Shown here: piece after piece, positions 43,269-53,038 of the stretch | Position numbering within the stretch: the first letter of the stretch is position 1 | How the letters are laid out: each line of letters opens with the position of its first letter | NCBI RefSeq assembly: GCF_025264665.1 | Contig: NZ_CP073697.1 | Location: forward strand, 2,666,001-2,730,000 | DNA length: 64,000 nucleotides | Reading direction: 5' to 3' | DNA from: Edaphobacter flagellatus | GTDB taxonomy: Bacteria; Acidobacteriota; Terriglobia; Terriglobales; Acidobacteriaceae | The notes under the pieces: generated by a model | What the model saw: only the letters and a program-made list of their open reading frames with translations | Databases searched by the model: none | What the model was told of the DNA's origin: nothing | Translations under genes and position numbers: made by a program

Positions 43269-44675
43269 TCAAGCGGGATTTGCGGGAGGAGGTGGAGGCG
43301 CCACGGGCGATGCGGAGGACGCCCCAGGCAACGAGCTGTACCAGTCGATTCGTCGCGTGAAGTACATCACGGCTGCGACGGCGAGGAAGCTCGCGATGGC
43401 TCCTACCAGAAGGGCATTGTCTTCCAATGTGAGCAGCAGATAGATGAGACCGTAAAGCAGAGAGAAGCTGACGAAAGCTCGGGCAGCCTGCAGGCGGCTC
43501 GCGAAGATCCAGCCAGCATTCGCCGCAAGTAGCAGTACCGTCGCTCCACCAGCGATTACGTAACCAGGGCCGAAGCCAATCCGCTCGGCAAGTGACAGAA
43601 GCAACAGATAGAAGATGATCTGCGCTACGCCGACGAGGAGGTACTGCGCCGGATGAACGCGTTTGCCGGTCGTGACTTCAAAGATGAAGTATGAAAGAAA
43701 GACCAGGCCGAGCAGAAGCAGAATGTACTTCAGCGCGCGATTGACGGACTGGTACGGGTCGGCGACTTCCACAAAATTCACGCCGAGTTCTGTCGCATTG
43801 AGCCCAGTGATGCTGCCGGATGGACCTTCCGCGCGCACGCCACGACCGATGAAAGGCACGCTCCATGTGGCGGAGAAGCCGTTCTGGTAGATGCTGTGGC
43901 TGGTGGGCAGAATGCCGTAGAAACCGGGATTGCGCCAGTCTCCCTGCGCGGTAAGGCGCGTGGTCTTGCCATAGGCGAGCACGGCGATACGCTCGGCGCC
44001 AGAGAAGCGTAGTGTCGCCGAGGCATGAAACTTCGCGTTCGGCATAGCAAAGCTACTGGCTTTAGCCCCGAAGACCGTCAGCTTTGTTGCGTGGTCTGGA
44101 TCGCCGAAGGAAAGATGCTCGGCAATATTGGCCGGCACCAGCGTGCTGGTTGTATCCGCGGCAGTCAGGTTGGCATCAGCCAACGCGCCGCGAGAGTCAC
44201 TGGCCCCGACGACGATCTCAGCGCGACTCCAGTCAAACGTGGCGCCGGAAGGCGCGGCGGCTGGAACCCCGGTCAGATCGAAGTCGGCATCGAGCTTGAG
44301 ATCTGCCTGAAAGACAGGAACACGAAAGAGCGAACGATGTCTCTCTTCGGTCACGGTTGTGACGGTCCCCGACGCCTGTGCCGGAAAGACGAGATAAGTA
44401 CCGTAGTGCTCGGTGTCAGCAGGATTTTGCGGCGGCGTCTGGTAAGGAATGGCAAGCGTGGGTCCAAGAAAAACCTGGTGCCCGCCAACATTTGCACTGA
44501 TGTCCTTGACCACTTCGTCGGCGCGCTGCGTCCGTTCGCGGACAAGATCGCTCACGAAAAAAGAAGGGATGCACATCAGCAACGCCAGTGTGCACACGAT
44601 GATGAGTTTGAAGCCCATGGAACGCGAACTCGGACGAAGCGTAGATCCGGGTTGATCGAGCGACAGGTGAATCAT
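43269..44675 (-). CDS. creD: CreD-like inner-membrane protein
   Basis: 468 residues. N-terminal transmembrane helix (GFKLIIVCTLALLMCIPSFF), a large periplasmic beta-domain (about residues 45-325: ETRHRSLFRVPVF-type strands, DWRNPGFYGILPTSHSIYQN), then five or six C-terminal helices (LKYILLLLGLVFLSYFIFEV onward) and a Pro-rich tail. This is the CreD layout; in enterobacteria CreD belongs to the CreBC regulon and affects envelope and colicin/beta-lactam responses. Here it lies downstream of a winged-helix regulator, without CreBC. The gene symbol reflects family only. Confidence 0.88.
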   Translation of the reverse strand: MIHLSLDQPGSTLRPSSRSMGFKLIIVCTLALLMCIPSFFVSDLVRERTQRADEVVKDISANVGGHQVFLGPTLAIPYQTPPQNPADTEHYGTYLVFPAQASGTVTTVTEERHRSLFRVPVFQADLKLDADFDLTGVPAAAPSGATFDWSRAEIVVGASDSRGALADANLTAADTTSTLVPANIAEHLSFGDPDHATKLTVFGAKASSFAMPNAKFHASATLRFSGAERIAVLAYGKTTRLTAQGDWRNPGFYGILPTSHSIYQNGFSATWSVPFIGRGVRAEGPSGSITGLNATELGVNFVEVADPYQSVNRALKYILLLLGLVFLSYFIFEVTTGKRVHPAQYLLVGVAQIIFYLLLLSLAERIGFGPGYVIAGGATVLLLAANAGWIFASRLQAARAFVSFSLLYGLIYLLLTLEDNALLVGAIASFLAVAAVMYFTRRIDWYSSLPGASSASPVAPPPPPANPA

Positions 44676-44698
44676 TGATGGTCTCCTTGTTGCAAAGC

Positions 44699-44715
44699 AC
44701 TTTGTATTGCAAAGT
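44699..44715. promoter_or_regulatory. Predicted operator upstream of the CreD-like gene
   Basis: ACTTTGTATTGCAAAGT, a 17-bp near-perfect palindrome (arms ACTTTG and CAAAGT) 24 bases before the CreD-like start. A second TTGCAAAG half-site stands at 44690-44697. The same palindrome type occurs at 45734-45750. Confidence 0.65.
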
Positions 44716-44733
44716 TAAAAGGCAAAAAATATA

Positions 44734-45117
44734 TCAAGCCTCTGACGCGGCCAGCTTGCGTAGCGATGGGCTGGCGCTTTCTGCCAGCTTTGCAGAGTCG
44801 CGAATCACCTGCTCAAGTGTGGTGAGGTACTCCAGGTAGCGTTTGCGACCGGAGACACTGATGCGGCAGAGCGTCAATGGCCGGCTGCCTTCGTGGCCCT
44901 TGATGATGTCGACCATGCCGTCCTTTTCCAGCACAGTGAGGTGCCTGCTGAGGTTGCCGTCGGTGAGTGAGCAGAGCTGCTTAAGATCGTTGAAGGTAAG
45001 GCCGCGCGGACTGGTGATGAGGGATGTAAGAATGCTGAGGCGGGCGCGTTCATGAATGACGCGATCCAGTCCTTCGTAAGCAAAGCGGCCCTCGGTAGCT
45101 GCAACCTTAGACTTCAT
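44734..45117 (-). CDS. Winged-helix transcriptional regulator (HTH_34-like)
   Basis: 127 residues. Winged helix: VIHERARLSILTSLITSPRG, LTFNDLKQLCSLTDGNLSRH (recognition helix) and LTVLEKDGMVDIIKGHEG (wing), then a C-terminal dimerisation helix. No sensor domain. ATG 45117 is chosen because it overlaps the upstream gene by 11 bases and begins MKSKVAATEGRF. Most likely binds the two ACTTT..AAAGT palindromes and represses this cluster, including itself. Downstream is the CreD-like gene with its own operator. Confidence 0.85.
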   Translation of the reverse strand: MKSKVAATEGRFAYEGLDRVIHERARLSILTSLITSPRGLTFNDLKQLCSLTDGNLSRHLTVLEKDGMVDIIKGHEGSRPLTLCRISVSGRKRYLEYLTTLEQVIRDSAKLAESASPSLRKLAASEA

Positions 45118-45721
45118 CGGCTGCGCTCCTGTTGCTGTAGAAAAGGATGGCGGCAACCAGCAATTGACCAACTCCGAAGGGAACTCCCATCGCAATCGGC
45201 GAGAAGGCGTTTTCCACTCCCACTGCGATGACGGCAAGCCCGGTGAAGAGATACCAGGCTCCGGCGACGAAGATCAGTTTTGGCAAAAAGCGTCCGGAGG
45301 CGAAGATTCCTAGCCCGAAGACGATCTGCCACAGCCCCGGAAGCATCCAGGCGCTTTGCGGCACATAGAAGAAGAGGACGAGCGTAAGTAGGCTGCCTGC
45401 GCCCAATGCAGGCAGGAACTGCTCAACGGCCATCCGAATCATGTCGTCGGAGAGCGCAGAGTGGATGCGGCGCGAACGCGTGAACATCTGTGTGCCTGTC
45501 AGCGCCATAGCGAGAATAGCCGTAGTGATCCACAACTGAAGATATACGGCCAGGTGTGCGGCAGGGTTGGCGATCACGAACCTCTGCGCCAGCGCAGCCA
45601 GCATGGCCATTCCACCCGTAGCTGCAAGCGTGGCTGGACCATAGCCGCGAAATTCCGTTGTGGCGGCCACCTGCCTGCGGATTCTGCTGATATCGCCAAG
45701 TGCCTGGTTGAGGTCGTTCAT
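45107..45721 (-). CDS. Membrane protein of unknown function, coupled to the winged-helix regulator
   Basis: 204 residues with about five or six hydrophobic segments (PATLAATGGMAMLAALAQRF, LQLWITTAILAMALTG, FLPALGAGSLLTLVLFFYVP, MLPGLWQIVFGLGIFASG, LIFVAGAWYLFTGLAVIAVG). The N-terminal MNDLNQALGDISRIRRQVA is soluble. It overlaps the regulator gene by 11 bases, so it heads a two-gene unit and could be its membrane partner or target. ATG 45721 is 13 bases from the second palindrome. Confidence 0.72.
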   Translation of the reverse strand: MNDLNQALGDISRIRRQVAATTEFRGYGPATLAATGGMAMLAALAQRFVIANPAAHLAVYLQLWITTAILAMALTGTQMFTRSRRIHSALSDDMIRMAVEQFLPALGAGSLLTLVLFFYVPQSAWMLPGLWQIVFGLGIFASGRFLPKLIFVAGAWYLFTGLAVIAVGVENAFSPIAMGVPFGVGQLLVAAILFYSNRSAADEV

Positions 45722-45733
45722 CTCACTGAGTTA

Positions 45734-45750
45734 ACTTTACAATGCAAAGT
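45734..45750. promoter_or_regulatory. Predicted operator upstream of the regulator unit
   Basis: ACTTTACAATGCAAAGT, a 17-bp imperfect palindrome 13 bases before the ATG of the membrane-protein gene. It matches the site at 44699-44715 at 13 of 17 positions, with identical outer ACTTT and TGCAAAGT. The surrounding TTAACTTTAC could provide part of the promoter. Confidence 0.65.
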
Positions 45751-45799
45751 ATCGTAGCGACGCTTTGCTGTCAACTGCTCGTTCTTCTTTGTTGGGGGT

Positions 45800-46324
45800 T
45801 CAGCCCTCGCTGCCGTGATAGCGGTCGATGCCCAGCACGGGGCGGGGCAGCTCGGCGGAGAGCCGCAGGCCGCTCCATGTCTCGGCGACGACGATGCTGT
45901 TGGCAGGGTTATGCGGTTCGTAGCGCACCTGGATCGGCAGGTCGGTGCGAACGTCGCGGACGAGCTCCGAGAGCGTGGTGACGTCCTGCGCTGCCTCGTA
46001 GCTGACACCGGCGATGCGGTAGTTGTAGACGATCACCTGGGGGGTCGCATGGGTTGCTTCGGTGTCGGCGGGGTGGTGAATGTGCCCTTCGGCGGTTTCG
46101 GTGATGCTGCCGTCGGTGATGCGTCCGTTGGCGGCAAGCTGCTCGCGGCGCGACCGTTCCATCTCTTCAGCCGTAGGACGCGGCTTGCGTAGCAGGTACC
46201 ACGCCACGCCTCCGACTGCGGCCACAGTGGCGGCAACGGCAACCGCATTGCGTGGAGAGCGCAAGGACGGCGACAGAATCTCAGACAGGGCGGCGAGCAC
46301 GGGGAGAGTCCTGAAAACGAGCAT
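45800..46324 (-). CDS. Membrane-anchored protein of unknown function (DUF3592-like)
   Basis: 174 residues. One transmembrane segment (VAVAATVAAVGGVAWYLL), then a soluble domain with VIVYNYRIAGVSYEAAQDVT and PIQVRYEPHNPANSIVVAET, a pattern reminiscent of DUF3592. The family call is a recollection. Orientation of the first 28 residues suggests a short N-terminal tail. It stands alone between the CreD cluster and hslVU and faces away from hslV. Confidence 0.6.
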   Translation of the reverse strand: MLVFRTLPVLAALSEILSPSLRSPRNAVAVAATVAAVGGVAWYLLRKPRPTAEEMERSRREQLAANGRITDGSITETAEGHIHHPADTEATHATPQVIVYNYRIAGVSYEAAQDVTTLSELVRDVRTDLPIQVRYEPHNPANSIVVAETWSGLRLSAELPRPVLGIDRYHGSEG

Positions 46325-46413
46325 AGCCCACCCCGCAGCCGAGCGCGAATGACCGCTTCGGGGGAGGCGGTGCCAGATGAGGTTCCGTCGCGCGCCGGGC
46401 GATATACTGAGAT

Positions 46414-47067
46414 GTGCTTAAAGAACGCATTCGTTCGACTTCCCCCGCCCCTTCCTCCAGCCCGAAGCAGTCCGGCAAGCGCCTGTCCGGCGACGTGCTG
46501 GCCCATCCGCTCGATCTGGGCGAAGGGCGGCGTATCCGCTCGACGACGGTCGTCTGCGTCCGTCGAGGCGACTCGGTGGTAATGGCAGCCGACGGCCAGG
46601 TTTCGCTGGGCAATACGGTGATGAAGCACTCGGCCAAGAAGATACGCCGCCTCTATCAGGACAAGGTGCTGGCCGGGTTCGCCGGTTCGACCGCCGATGC
46701 CTTCTCGCTCTTCTCGCGTTTTGAGACCAAGCTGGAGCAGCACGCGGGAAACCTGAGCCGCGCTGCCGTCGAACTGGCTAAGGACTGGCGCACGGACAAG
46801 ATGCTGCGACAGTTAGAGGCTCTGCTGATTGTCGCCGACGTCAAGCAGACCCTGATGCTATCAGGAACCGGCGACGTCATCGACCCGGACGAAGGCATCT
46901 GCGCGATCGGAAGCGGAGGCAGCTTCGCGTTGTCCGCTGGACGCGCTCTGCTGGAAAACACAGACCTCTCCGCCCGCGAGATCGCCGAAAAGTCGATGAA
47001 GATTGCAGGCGACATCTGCATCTATACCAATCAGAACTTCACGATTGAAGAGCTGAAGGCGAGCTAA
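46414..47067 (+). CDS. hslV: ATP-dependent protease peptidase subunit HslV
   Basis: 217 residues from GTG 46414. Proteasome-like threonine protease: catalytic Thr44 at the start of [20 protein letters not shown], followed by [17 protein letters not shown] and [18 protein letters not shown], and ending [18 protein letters not shown]. In most bacteria Thr follows the initiator Met directly, but here 43 residues precede it (or about 16 from GTG 46495), so a propeptide must be removed. Partner HslU is encoded 72 bases downstream in the same direction. It forms the dodecameric peptidase core of the HslUV complex. Confidence 0.95.
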   Translation: MLKERIRSTSPAPSSSPKQSGKRLSGDVLAHPLDLGEGRRIRSTTVVCVRRGDSVVMAADGQVSLGNTVMKHSAKKIRRLYQDKVLAGFAGSTADAFSLFSRFETKLEQHAGNLSRAAVELAKDWRTDKMLRQLEALLIVADVKQTLMLSGTGDVIDPDEGICAIGSGGSFALSAGRALLENTDLSAREIAEKSMKIAGDICIYTNQNFTIEELKAS

Positions 47068-47139
47068 CGAACCTTCGCAGCAGACATCGCGTATGATCCT
47101 TTGACCACTGCTGTTTTATCGATATGGAGTACCCGCAAC

Positions 47140-48708
47140 ATGGCAATTTATCTACCCGGAACCGCAGAAGATCAGGCGCTCGCGCTCGACGAGATGACGC
47201 CGCGCGAGATCGTCGCCGAGCTGGACAAGTATGTTGTCGGCCAGCAGGCCGCCAAGCGTGCCGTCGCCATCGCGCTGCGCAATCGCATGCGGCGGCAGAA
47301 GCTCGCTCCCGATCTGGCCGAGGAGATCATGCCGAAGAACATCATCATGATCGGTGCGACCGGCGTGGGCAAGACCGAGATCGCGCGACGGCTGGCGAAA
47401 CTGACCAACTCGCCGTTCCTCAAGGTGGAAGCGTCGAAGTTCACCGAGGTGGGCTATGTTGGCCGCGATGTCGAATCCATCGTGCGTGACCTGGTCGAGA
47501 TCGCAATCGACATGGTGCGTGAAGAAAAAATGGAAGAGGTTGAGGACAAGGCTGAGCTCGCTGCCGAAGATCGCCTGCTCGACCTGCTGCTGCCGCCTTC
47601 GCCAGTGACTCCGCCTGCGGCTACAGCCACGCATGAGCCCGGAACGAACGTCATTCAGCTTCCTGCCGTAACGCCCGAGCACGGTGTCGCCGCTTCGTCG
47701 AGCGAAGAAAAGCCCGGCGAGCGCGAGCAGCGCACACGCGAGAAACTTCGCCAGCAGTTCCGGGAGGGCAAGCTGGACGAGCGCGTCGTTGAGCTCGACG
47801 TGCGCGATCGCAACATGCCCAGCTTCGAGATCATCACCAACCAGGGCACCGAAGAGATGGACATCAACCTCAAGGACATGATTCCGGGGCTCTTCGGCCA
47901 GCGCACCAAGAAGCGCAAGATGAAGGTCGCCGAGGCCTTCGACTATCTCGTGCAGGAAGAAGAGGGACGCCTGATCGACATGGACCAGGTGACACGGCTT
48001 GCCGTCGAGCGCGTCGAAGACTCCGGCATGGTCTTTCTCGATGAGATCGACAAGATCGCAGGCCGCGAGGGCGGACACGGCCCCGACGTCTCGCGCGAAG
48101 GCGTTCAGCGCGACATCCTGCCCATCGTCGAAGGCACGACAGTGAACACGAAGTACGGCATGGTCTCCACCGATCACATCCTCTTCATCGCGGCGGGCGC
48201 CTTCCATGTCTCGAAGCCCAGCGACCTGATCCCCGAATTGCAAGGCCGCTTTCCCATCCGCGTCGAGCTGCAATCGCTCACGGTGGATGATTTCGTCCGC
48301 ATCCTCACCGAGCCGAAGTCGTCGCTCGTCAAGCAGTCGACAGCGCTGCTCGAAACCGAAGGCCTCAAGCTCGAGTTTACGAAAGAGGCCATTCAGGAGA
48401 TGGCGTCCTTTGCCTATCGCGTGAACGAGACGACGGAGAACATCGGGGCACGTCGCCTGCACACCATCCTCGAACGCGTGCTCGACGAGATCAGCTTCCA
48501 GGCCCCCGACCTGATGAAGGCCTCCCGTCAGGAACCGACCGAAGAGGGAGTCGTCGCACAGATCGCCGCATCGGGAGCCCCGCTTCCCGTCATCGAGCGC
48601 GAGACGAACGGCGTAACCGAAAAGGTGATCGTCATCGATCCCGAGTACGTGCGTCAGCAGGTAGCCAGCATCGTGAAGGACCAGGACCTCAGCCGCTACA
48701 TTCTCTGA
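47140..48708 (+). CDS. hslU: ATP-dependent protease ATPase subunit HslU
   Basis: 522 residues from ATG 47140 (GGAG about ten bases upstream). AAA+ unfoldase: Walker A GATGVGKT (72-79), Walker B MVFLDEID, a long I-domain insert (about residues 130-260, with a variable acidic/Pro-rich piece [19 protein letters not shown]), sensor-2 [11 protein letters not shown], and the C-terminal tail QDLSRYIL that docks into HslV. The I-domain is about 80 residues longer than in E. coli HslU (443 residues). Operon with hslV. Confidence 0.96.
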   Translation: MAIYLPGTAEDQALALDEMTPREIVAELDKYVVGQQAAKRAVAIALRNRMRRQKLAPDLAEEIMPKNIIMIGATGVGKTEIARRLAKLTNSPFLKVEASKFTEVGYVGRDVESIVRDLVEIAIDMVREEKMEEVEDKAELAAEDRLLDLLLPPSPVTPPAATATHEPGTNVIQLPAVTPEHGVAASSSEEKPGEREQRTREKLRQQFREGKLDERVVELDVRDRNMPSFEIITNQGTEEMDINLKDMIPGLFGQRTKKRKMKVAEAFDYLVQEEEGRLIDMDQVTRLAVERVEDSGMVFLDEIDKIAGREGGHGPDVSREGVQRDILPIVEGTTVNTKYGMVSTDHILFIAAGAFHVSKPSDLIPELQGRFPIRVELQSLTVDDFVRILTEPKSSLVKQSTALLETEGLKLEFTKEAIQEMASFAYRVNETTENIGARRLHTILERVLDEISFQAPDLMKASRQEPTEEGVVAQIAASGAPLPVIERETNGVTEKVIVIDPEYVRQQVASIVKDQDLSRYIL

Positions 48709-48730
48709 ACCGTTCCCTTTCCATCAAAAA

Positions 48731-48755
48731 AGCCCCGGAGTTTCCGGGGCTTTTT
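48731..48755. terminator. Bidirectional terminator after hslU
   Basis: AGCCCCGGA (48731-48739) / TCCGGGGCT (48743-48751), loop GTT, flanked by AAAAAA and TTTTT. The rest of the 311-bp gap to the TonB receptor (to 49019) holds only AT-richer promoter-like sequence (GCTGAATAAGGGTTTACAGG near 48840) and no gene. Confidence 0.85.
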
Positions 48756-49019
48756 CATGCTCGCGATAGGCACATCGAGGCATTTTCGGTCGCTGTATTT
48801 CCCGCAGAAATCTTTCAGTGTACCCAACCTTAATCCAAGCTGAATAAGGGTTTACAGGTTTGTCATCAGATTTTCAACTCGGTGCAAGACGTGGCCCCTA
48901 ACTTCGACAGAAGTCCTCTGCCCCTCCCAGATACGCCAGGGAATTGTGTTAAGACTGCTCTGCTCTTTTTCCGAGATCGACTCCTGACAAATCAACAAAA
49001 TTCATCGCGGAGTTTTAAG

Positions 49020-51857
49020 ATGCTTCGATCTATTTTGGGTGGGCGTTTTGCGCTTACATGGGTAATTTTTCTTTTCGTGGCCGCGCCTCTGCTGGCGCAG
49101 ACGGGATCAGTGACGGGCACGGTTGTCGACGTGCAGGGCCGGGCGTTGCAGGGTGCCAAGGTGGTCACTTCGCCGGGTAGCTTCTCTGCGCTGTCGGATG
49201 CGCAGGGACAGTTCACGCTAAAGGCACTCAACGCAGGAGACTACATTCTCACGGTGGATTACGTGGGCTTCGCCACATCCACCCAGCATGTGACCGTGGC
49301 CGCCGGGCAGCCAGTACGTCTGGACGTCTCCATGAAAGTGGCCGACACCCGTCAGGATGTACAGGTTTATGCAGGACGCGAAGGCGGCGAGGTTGAGGCG
49401 ATCAACCGCACCTTCAACGCCGACAACATCATTAACGTGCTGCCGGCCGACGTCATCACCAGCCTGCCAAACGCGAATGTTGCCGATGCCATTGGCCGCC
49501 TGCCCAGCGTGACGTTGGAGCGCGATGAGGGCGAAGGCAAATACGTACAGGTGCGCGGCACCGAGCCTCGCCTGACCAACACCATGATCGACGGCGTTAA
49601 CATCGCTTCGGCCGAAACCGTGCGTCAGGTCAAGCTCGACATCATTCCGGCGAATCTCGTCGAGTCGGTGCAGATCAACAAGACCTTGCAGGCAAACATG
49701 CCCGGCGACGGCATCGGCGGATCGGTGGACCTGCGCACCAAGAGCGCAGGAGAGAAGCCAACCGTTGCGCTTGAGTCGACAGGCGGCTACACACCCATCA
49801 TTGGTGGAAGGCCGGTCTACCAGTTCGACGGAACGGTAGGCAGACGCTTTCTCGAAGACAACAAGCTGGGCCTGCTGTTTGGCGGATCGTACGACTGGAA
49901 CGGACGCGGCATCAACGACGTGGAGCCGGGGCCGTTCTATCTGGGCGGATATGACCAGCGCAACTATCAGTACTATCGTTCACGCACAGGTTTTGCCGGC
50001 ACAGCGGACTACCGCTTCAGCGATACGTCGAGCATCTACCTGAAGGGCCTCTATTCGCTGTTTCACAACTACGGCAACCGCTGGGACTACAACTTCTCGA
50101 CTTCATTCGATGCGAACTATCAGCCCGTTGCGGGATCGGGATCGATGAGCTTCGGCGCAGAGATACGCCGTCCTGTGCAGGACATTGGTAGCCTGCAGCT
50201 CGGCGGTCATCACCTGATGAAGAACTCGCTGCTGAACTGGGATGTTGAGAGCTCCATCGGCCGTACGCGCGATGAAGGCTACGACGATGCAAGCTTCGTC
50301 AACAACAACAACTACTCGTTTGCCGCCGATGTCTCAAACCCGCTGGTGCCGAAACTGAAGGCGCTGAACGGCGCGAACGTCTATGATCCCACGCAGTATT
50401 ACCTTTCATTGCTGCGGACAAACAACTACTACAACCCTGAGGTCGATCTTGGCTTTGGTGCATCGTTGTCAACGGCCTACACCGTCGGCGGACATGCATC
50501 GACCTTCGAATTCGGCGGCCGATTCCGCAATCTGCACAAGTTTGCCAATCAGGACACGCTCTACTTCGTACCCACCGCATCCATCACCAATCCGAACGAT
50601 CCGTCGCTGCAGATGACGCAGCTATTGAGCAGCTTCTCCGATTCGAACTACTACGGCGGCAGTTACGCCTGGGGTCCTGCAGCCGACTACACAAAAATTA
50701 AAGCTGTACCAGCCGTGCCGGTTCCAGCCGACATGCGCAACAAGCACAACACCGATCAGATCGGTCAGAACTTCAACTACATCGAAAAAGTGGGCGCCGG
50801 GTATGTGATGAACACGGTTAATCTGGGCCGCTTCAGAATCGTAGCTGGCCTGCGTTTTGAGGCAACAAACAACTCAGACGTCGGGACGGTCACACCCGAT
50901 GCTCCTCCGGTTGCCCGCAGCGGATCGTATCTTGATGTGCTGCCCAGCGCATCCGTACGCTATGCATTCACGCCATCGAGCGGACTTCGCCTGGTGTACG
51001 GGCGCGGCCTGTCTCGCCCGGACTTCGCAGACCTGGTTTCGTTCGCATCGGTTTCACCGGGAGGCGTTCGCACTACCTCCAGCATCGGCAATCCCAACCT
51101 GAAGGCAGAGCACGCCGACAACATCGATCTGCTCTACGAACAGAGCCTCAACCCCATCGGCCTGTTGCAGGCAGGTGTGTTCTACAAAAACCTGCAGGAC
51201 CCGATTCTTCCGCTGAACACGACACTTTCCGATGGCACCATTCAGACACAACCGCAGAACGCGGGCAGTGCCTATGTCTACGGCTTCGAGATCGCCTTCC
51301 AGCAGCACTTCACCTACCTGCCCGGGATGCTGAATGGATTAGGTCTCTCCGCCAACTACGGCTACAGCGCCTCGCAGGTGACGTGGCCAAAACAGGTGTG
51401 CCTGAGCAGCTGTAACGACCCAGCAAACAGGACGGTTAACATCGACCGCACCGATCATCCCGATCTTCTGCGTCAAGCTCCGCATACATGGAACATCAGT
51501 CCCACGTATGACAAGCGGAATCTGTCGATGCGGCTTGGCCTCTCCTACAACGCGGCGAATATCTTCGCCTACAACTACACCGACACAAACGCATCCGGCC
51601 CCTTCGACCCCACCGCAGCCACCGGCGGCGGCATCAAGGGACCGAACGGAGATGTTTATCTTTACGGGCACCTGCAGGTCGACCTTCAAGGCACGTATCG
51701 CCTGCCGAAGGGATTCACTGCCGTAGGCTATGCCCTGAACCTGAACAACGAGGTCTTCGGCTTCTATCAGGGCAGCACGATCTACCCCATCCAGCGCGAG
51801 TTCTACCGTCAGACCTTCGGCGGCGGACTGCGTTGGTCGCCCTCTCACGAGAAGTAA
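49020..51857 (+). CDS. TonB-dependent receptor (Xanthomonas/Caulobacter-type)
   Basis: 945 residues from ATG 49020, which directly begins a signal peptide (MLRSILGGRFALTWVIFLFV through LLAQTGS). Carboxypeptidase-regulatory domain (VTGTVVDVQGRALQGAKV to about residue 110), plug (NVADAIGRLPSVTLERDEGE, YVQVRGTEPRLTNTMIDGVN), then a barrel with GLRLVYGRGLSRPDFADLV and a C-terminal Trp-rich end (FGGGLRWSPSHEK). The plug pattern fits the TonB-Xanth-Caul group, different from the Oar-like receptor at 9.9-13.5 kb. Probably imports a carbohydrate. The open frame upstream to 48882 is not used. Confidence 0.93.
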   Translation: MLRSILGGRFALTWVIFLFVAAPLLAQTGSVTGTVVDVQGRALQGAKVVTSPGSFSALSDAQGQFTLKALNAGDYILTVDYVGFATSTQHVTVAAGQPVRLDVSMKVADTRQDVQVYAGREGGEVEAINRTFNADNIINVLPADVITSLPNANVADAIGRLPSVTLERDEGEGKYVQVRGTEPRLTNTMIDGVNIASAETVRQVKLDIIPANLVESVQINKTLQANMPGDGIGGSVDLRTKSAGEKPTVALESTGGYTPIIGGRPVYQFDGTVGRRFLEDNKLGLLFGGSYDWNGRGINDVEPGPFYLGGYDQRNYQYYRSRTGFAGTADYRFSDTSSIYLKGLYSLFHNYGNRWDYNFSTSFDANYQPVAGSGSMSFGAEIRRPVQDIGSLQLGGHHLMKNSLLNWDVESSIGRTRDEGYDDASFVNNNNYSFAADVSNPLVPKLKALNGANVYDPTQYYLSLLRTNNYYNPEVDLGFGASLSTAYTVGGHASTFEFGGRFRNLHKFANQDTLYFVPTASITNPNDPSLQMTQLLSSFSDSNYYGGSYAWGPAADYTKIKAVPAVPVPADMRNKHNTDQIGQNFNYIEKVGAGYVMNTVNLGRFRIVAGLRFEATNNSDVGTVTPDAPPVARSGSYLDVLPSASVRYAFTPSSGLRLVYGRGLSRPDFADLVSFASVSPGGVRTTSSIGNPNLKAEHADNIDLLYEQSLNPIGLLQAGVFYKNLQDPILPLNTTLSDGTIQTQPQNAGSAYVYGFEIAFQQHFTYLPGMLNGLGLSANYGYSASQVTWPKQVCLSSCNDPANRTVNIDRTDHPDLLRQAPHTWNISPTYDKRNLSMRLGLSYNAANIFAYNYTDTNASGPFDPTAATGGGIKGPNGDVYLYGHLQVDLQGTYRLPKGFTAVGYALNLNNEVFGFYQGSTIYPIQREFYRQTFGGGLRWSPSHEK

Positions 51858-51878
51858 GTCCTTTCCTCGAGGCAGAAA

Positions 51879-51909
51879 AGAGGCCGCGCATCTCGCGCGG
51901 CCTCTTTTT
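51879..51909. terminator. Bidirectional terminator between TonB receptor and transaldolase
   Basis: AGAGGCCGCGC (51879-51889) / GCGCGGCCTCT (51895-51905), loop ATCTC, with AAAA before and TTTTTG after; an 11-bp perfect stem. Confidence 0.9.
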
Positions 51910-51925
51910 GTTAGCTGGAAAGTGT

Positions 51926-52921
51926 TTAGCGGGCTGCAGCCGGCTCGGAAATCTCTGCCAGGCGCTTGGCCAGCGTCTTTTCGAGATCCTCAAGGGCCTT
52001 CGAGAAGCCCTCGATGCCTTCCTTCAGCTTGTCATGGGCCATGCGGTCGGCGGCATGCATTTTGTCGAAGGTCGCCTTGTCGACGACGATCTTCTCGATG
52101 TTCATCGTCTTCGCCTTGGCCGGATCAAGCTTGCGCTCGAGCGTGCCCTGCTCCGCCTCAAGCTCACCCAGCAGCTTCGGAGCGATCGTCAGAAGATCGC
52201 TGCCTGCAAGCTCCTTGATCTCGCCCGTGTTGCGGAAGCTCGCGCCCATCACCTGGGTCTTGTAGCCGAAGTGCTTGTAATAGTTGTAAATCGTTGTCAC
52301 CGAGATGACGCCCGGATCGCCGGCGCCCACATAGTCCTTGCCGGTGTCCTTCTTGTACCAGTCGAGGATGCGTCCGACAAACGGCGAGATCAGCGTAACC
52401 TTGGCCTCGGCGCAGGCAATCGCCTGGTGCAGACCGAAGAGCAGCGTCAGGTTGCAGTGAATGCCTTCCTTCTCCAGCTGTTCGGCGGCCTTGATGCCCT
52501 CCCACGTGGAGGCGATCTTGATCAGGATGCGCTCGCGCGAGATACCCGCGTTTTCGTATTGCGCGATGATGTCATGCGCGGCTGCGATTGTCTTCTCCGT
52601 GTCGTAGGAGAGGCGTGCGTCGACTTCCGTCGAGACGCGGCCCGGAACGATTTCGAGAATCTTCTTGCCAAAGGCAACAGCCAGTGTCTTGAAGGCCTGT
52701 GCGGCAACCTCTGCATCGGTTGCACTGGCGCCCGCATCCTTGCGGGCCTGCTGCAGAACGTCGTCCACGATGGACTGATACTCCGGCATTCCGGCGGCGG
52801 CCTGGATCAGCGACGGGTTCGTCGTGGAGTCCGTCGGCTTGTACTGCTTGATCGAGTTAATGTCACCGGTGTCGGCGACCACGGTGGTCATGCCACGAAG
52901 CTGTTCGAGTATTGTCGCCAT
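51926..52921 (-). CDS. tal: Transaldolase
   Basis: 331 residues from ATG 52921 (GGGAG upstream). Moves a three-carbon unit between sedoheptulose 7-phosphate and glyceraldehyde 3-phosphate. TALB-type features: [43 protein letters not shown] with Schiff-base Lys135, and [20 protein letters not shown]. The C-terminus carries a Lys/Glu-rich tail. The longer frame to 53038 is excluded because the conserved start is [10 protein letters not shown]. Convergent with the TonB receptor. Confidence 0.95.
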   Translation of the reverse strand: MATILEQLRGMTTVVADTGDINSIKQYKPTDSTTNPSLIQAAAGMPEYQSIVDDVLQQARKDAGASATDAEVAAQAFKTLAVAFGKKILEIVPGRVSTEVDARLSYDTEKTIAAAHDIIAQYENAGISRERILIKIASTWEGIKAAEQLEKEGIHCNLTLLFGLHQAIACAEAKVTLISPFVGRILDWYKKDTGKDYVGAGDPGVISVTTIYNYYKHFGYKTQVMGASFRNTGEIKELAGSDLLTIAPKLLGELEAEQGTLERKLDPAKAKTMNIEKIVVDKATFDKMHAADRMAHDKLKEGIEGFSKALEDLEKTLAKRLAEISEPAAAR

Positions 52922-53038
52922 AATCTTTGCGCTCCCTTCGCTGCTTGGTTTGATTTTATCAAGGCTGCGAACGTTGCGTTCGATCCCACAACGCCTGCGC
53001 GATGAAAAGGTCAACAAAACACAGGGATTACGCACCAA

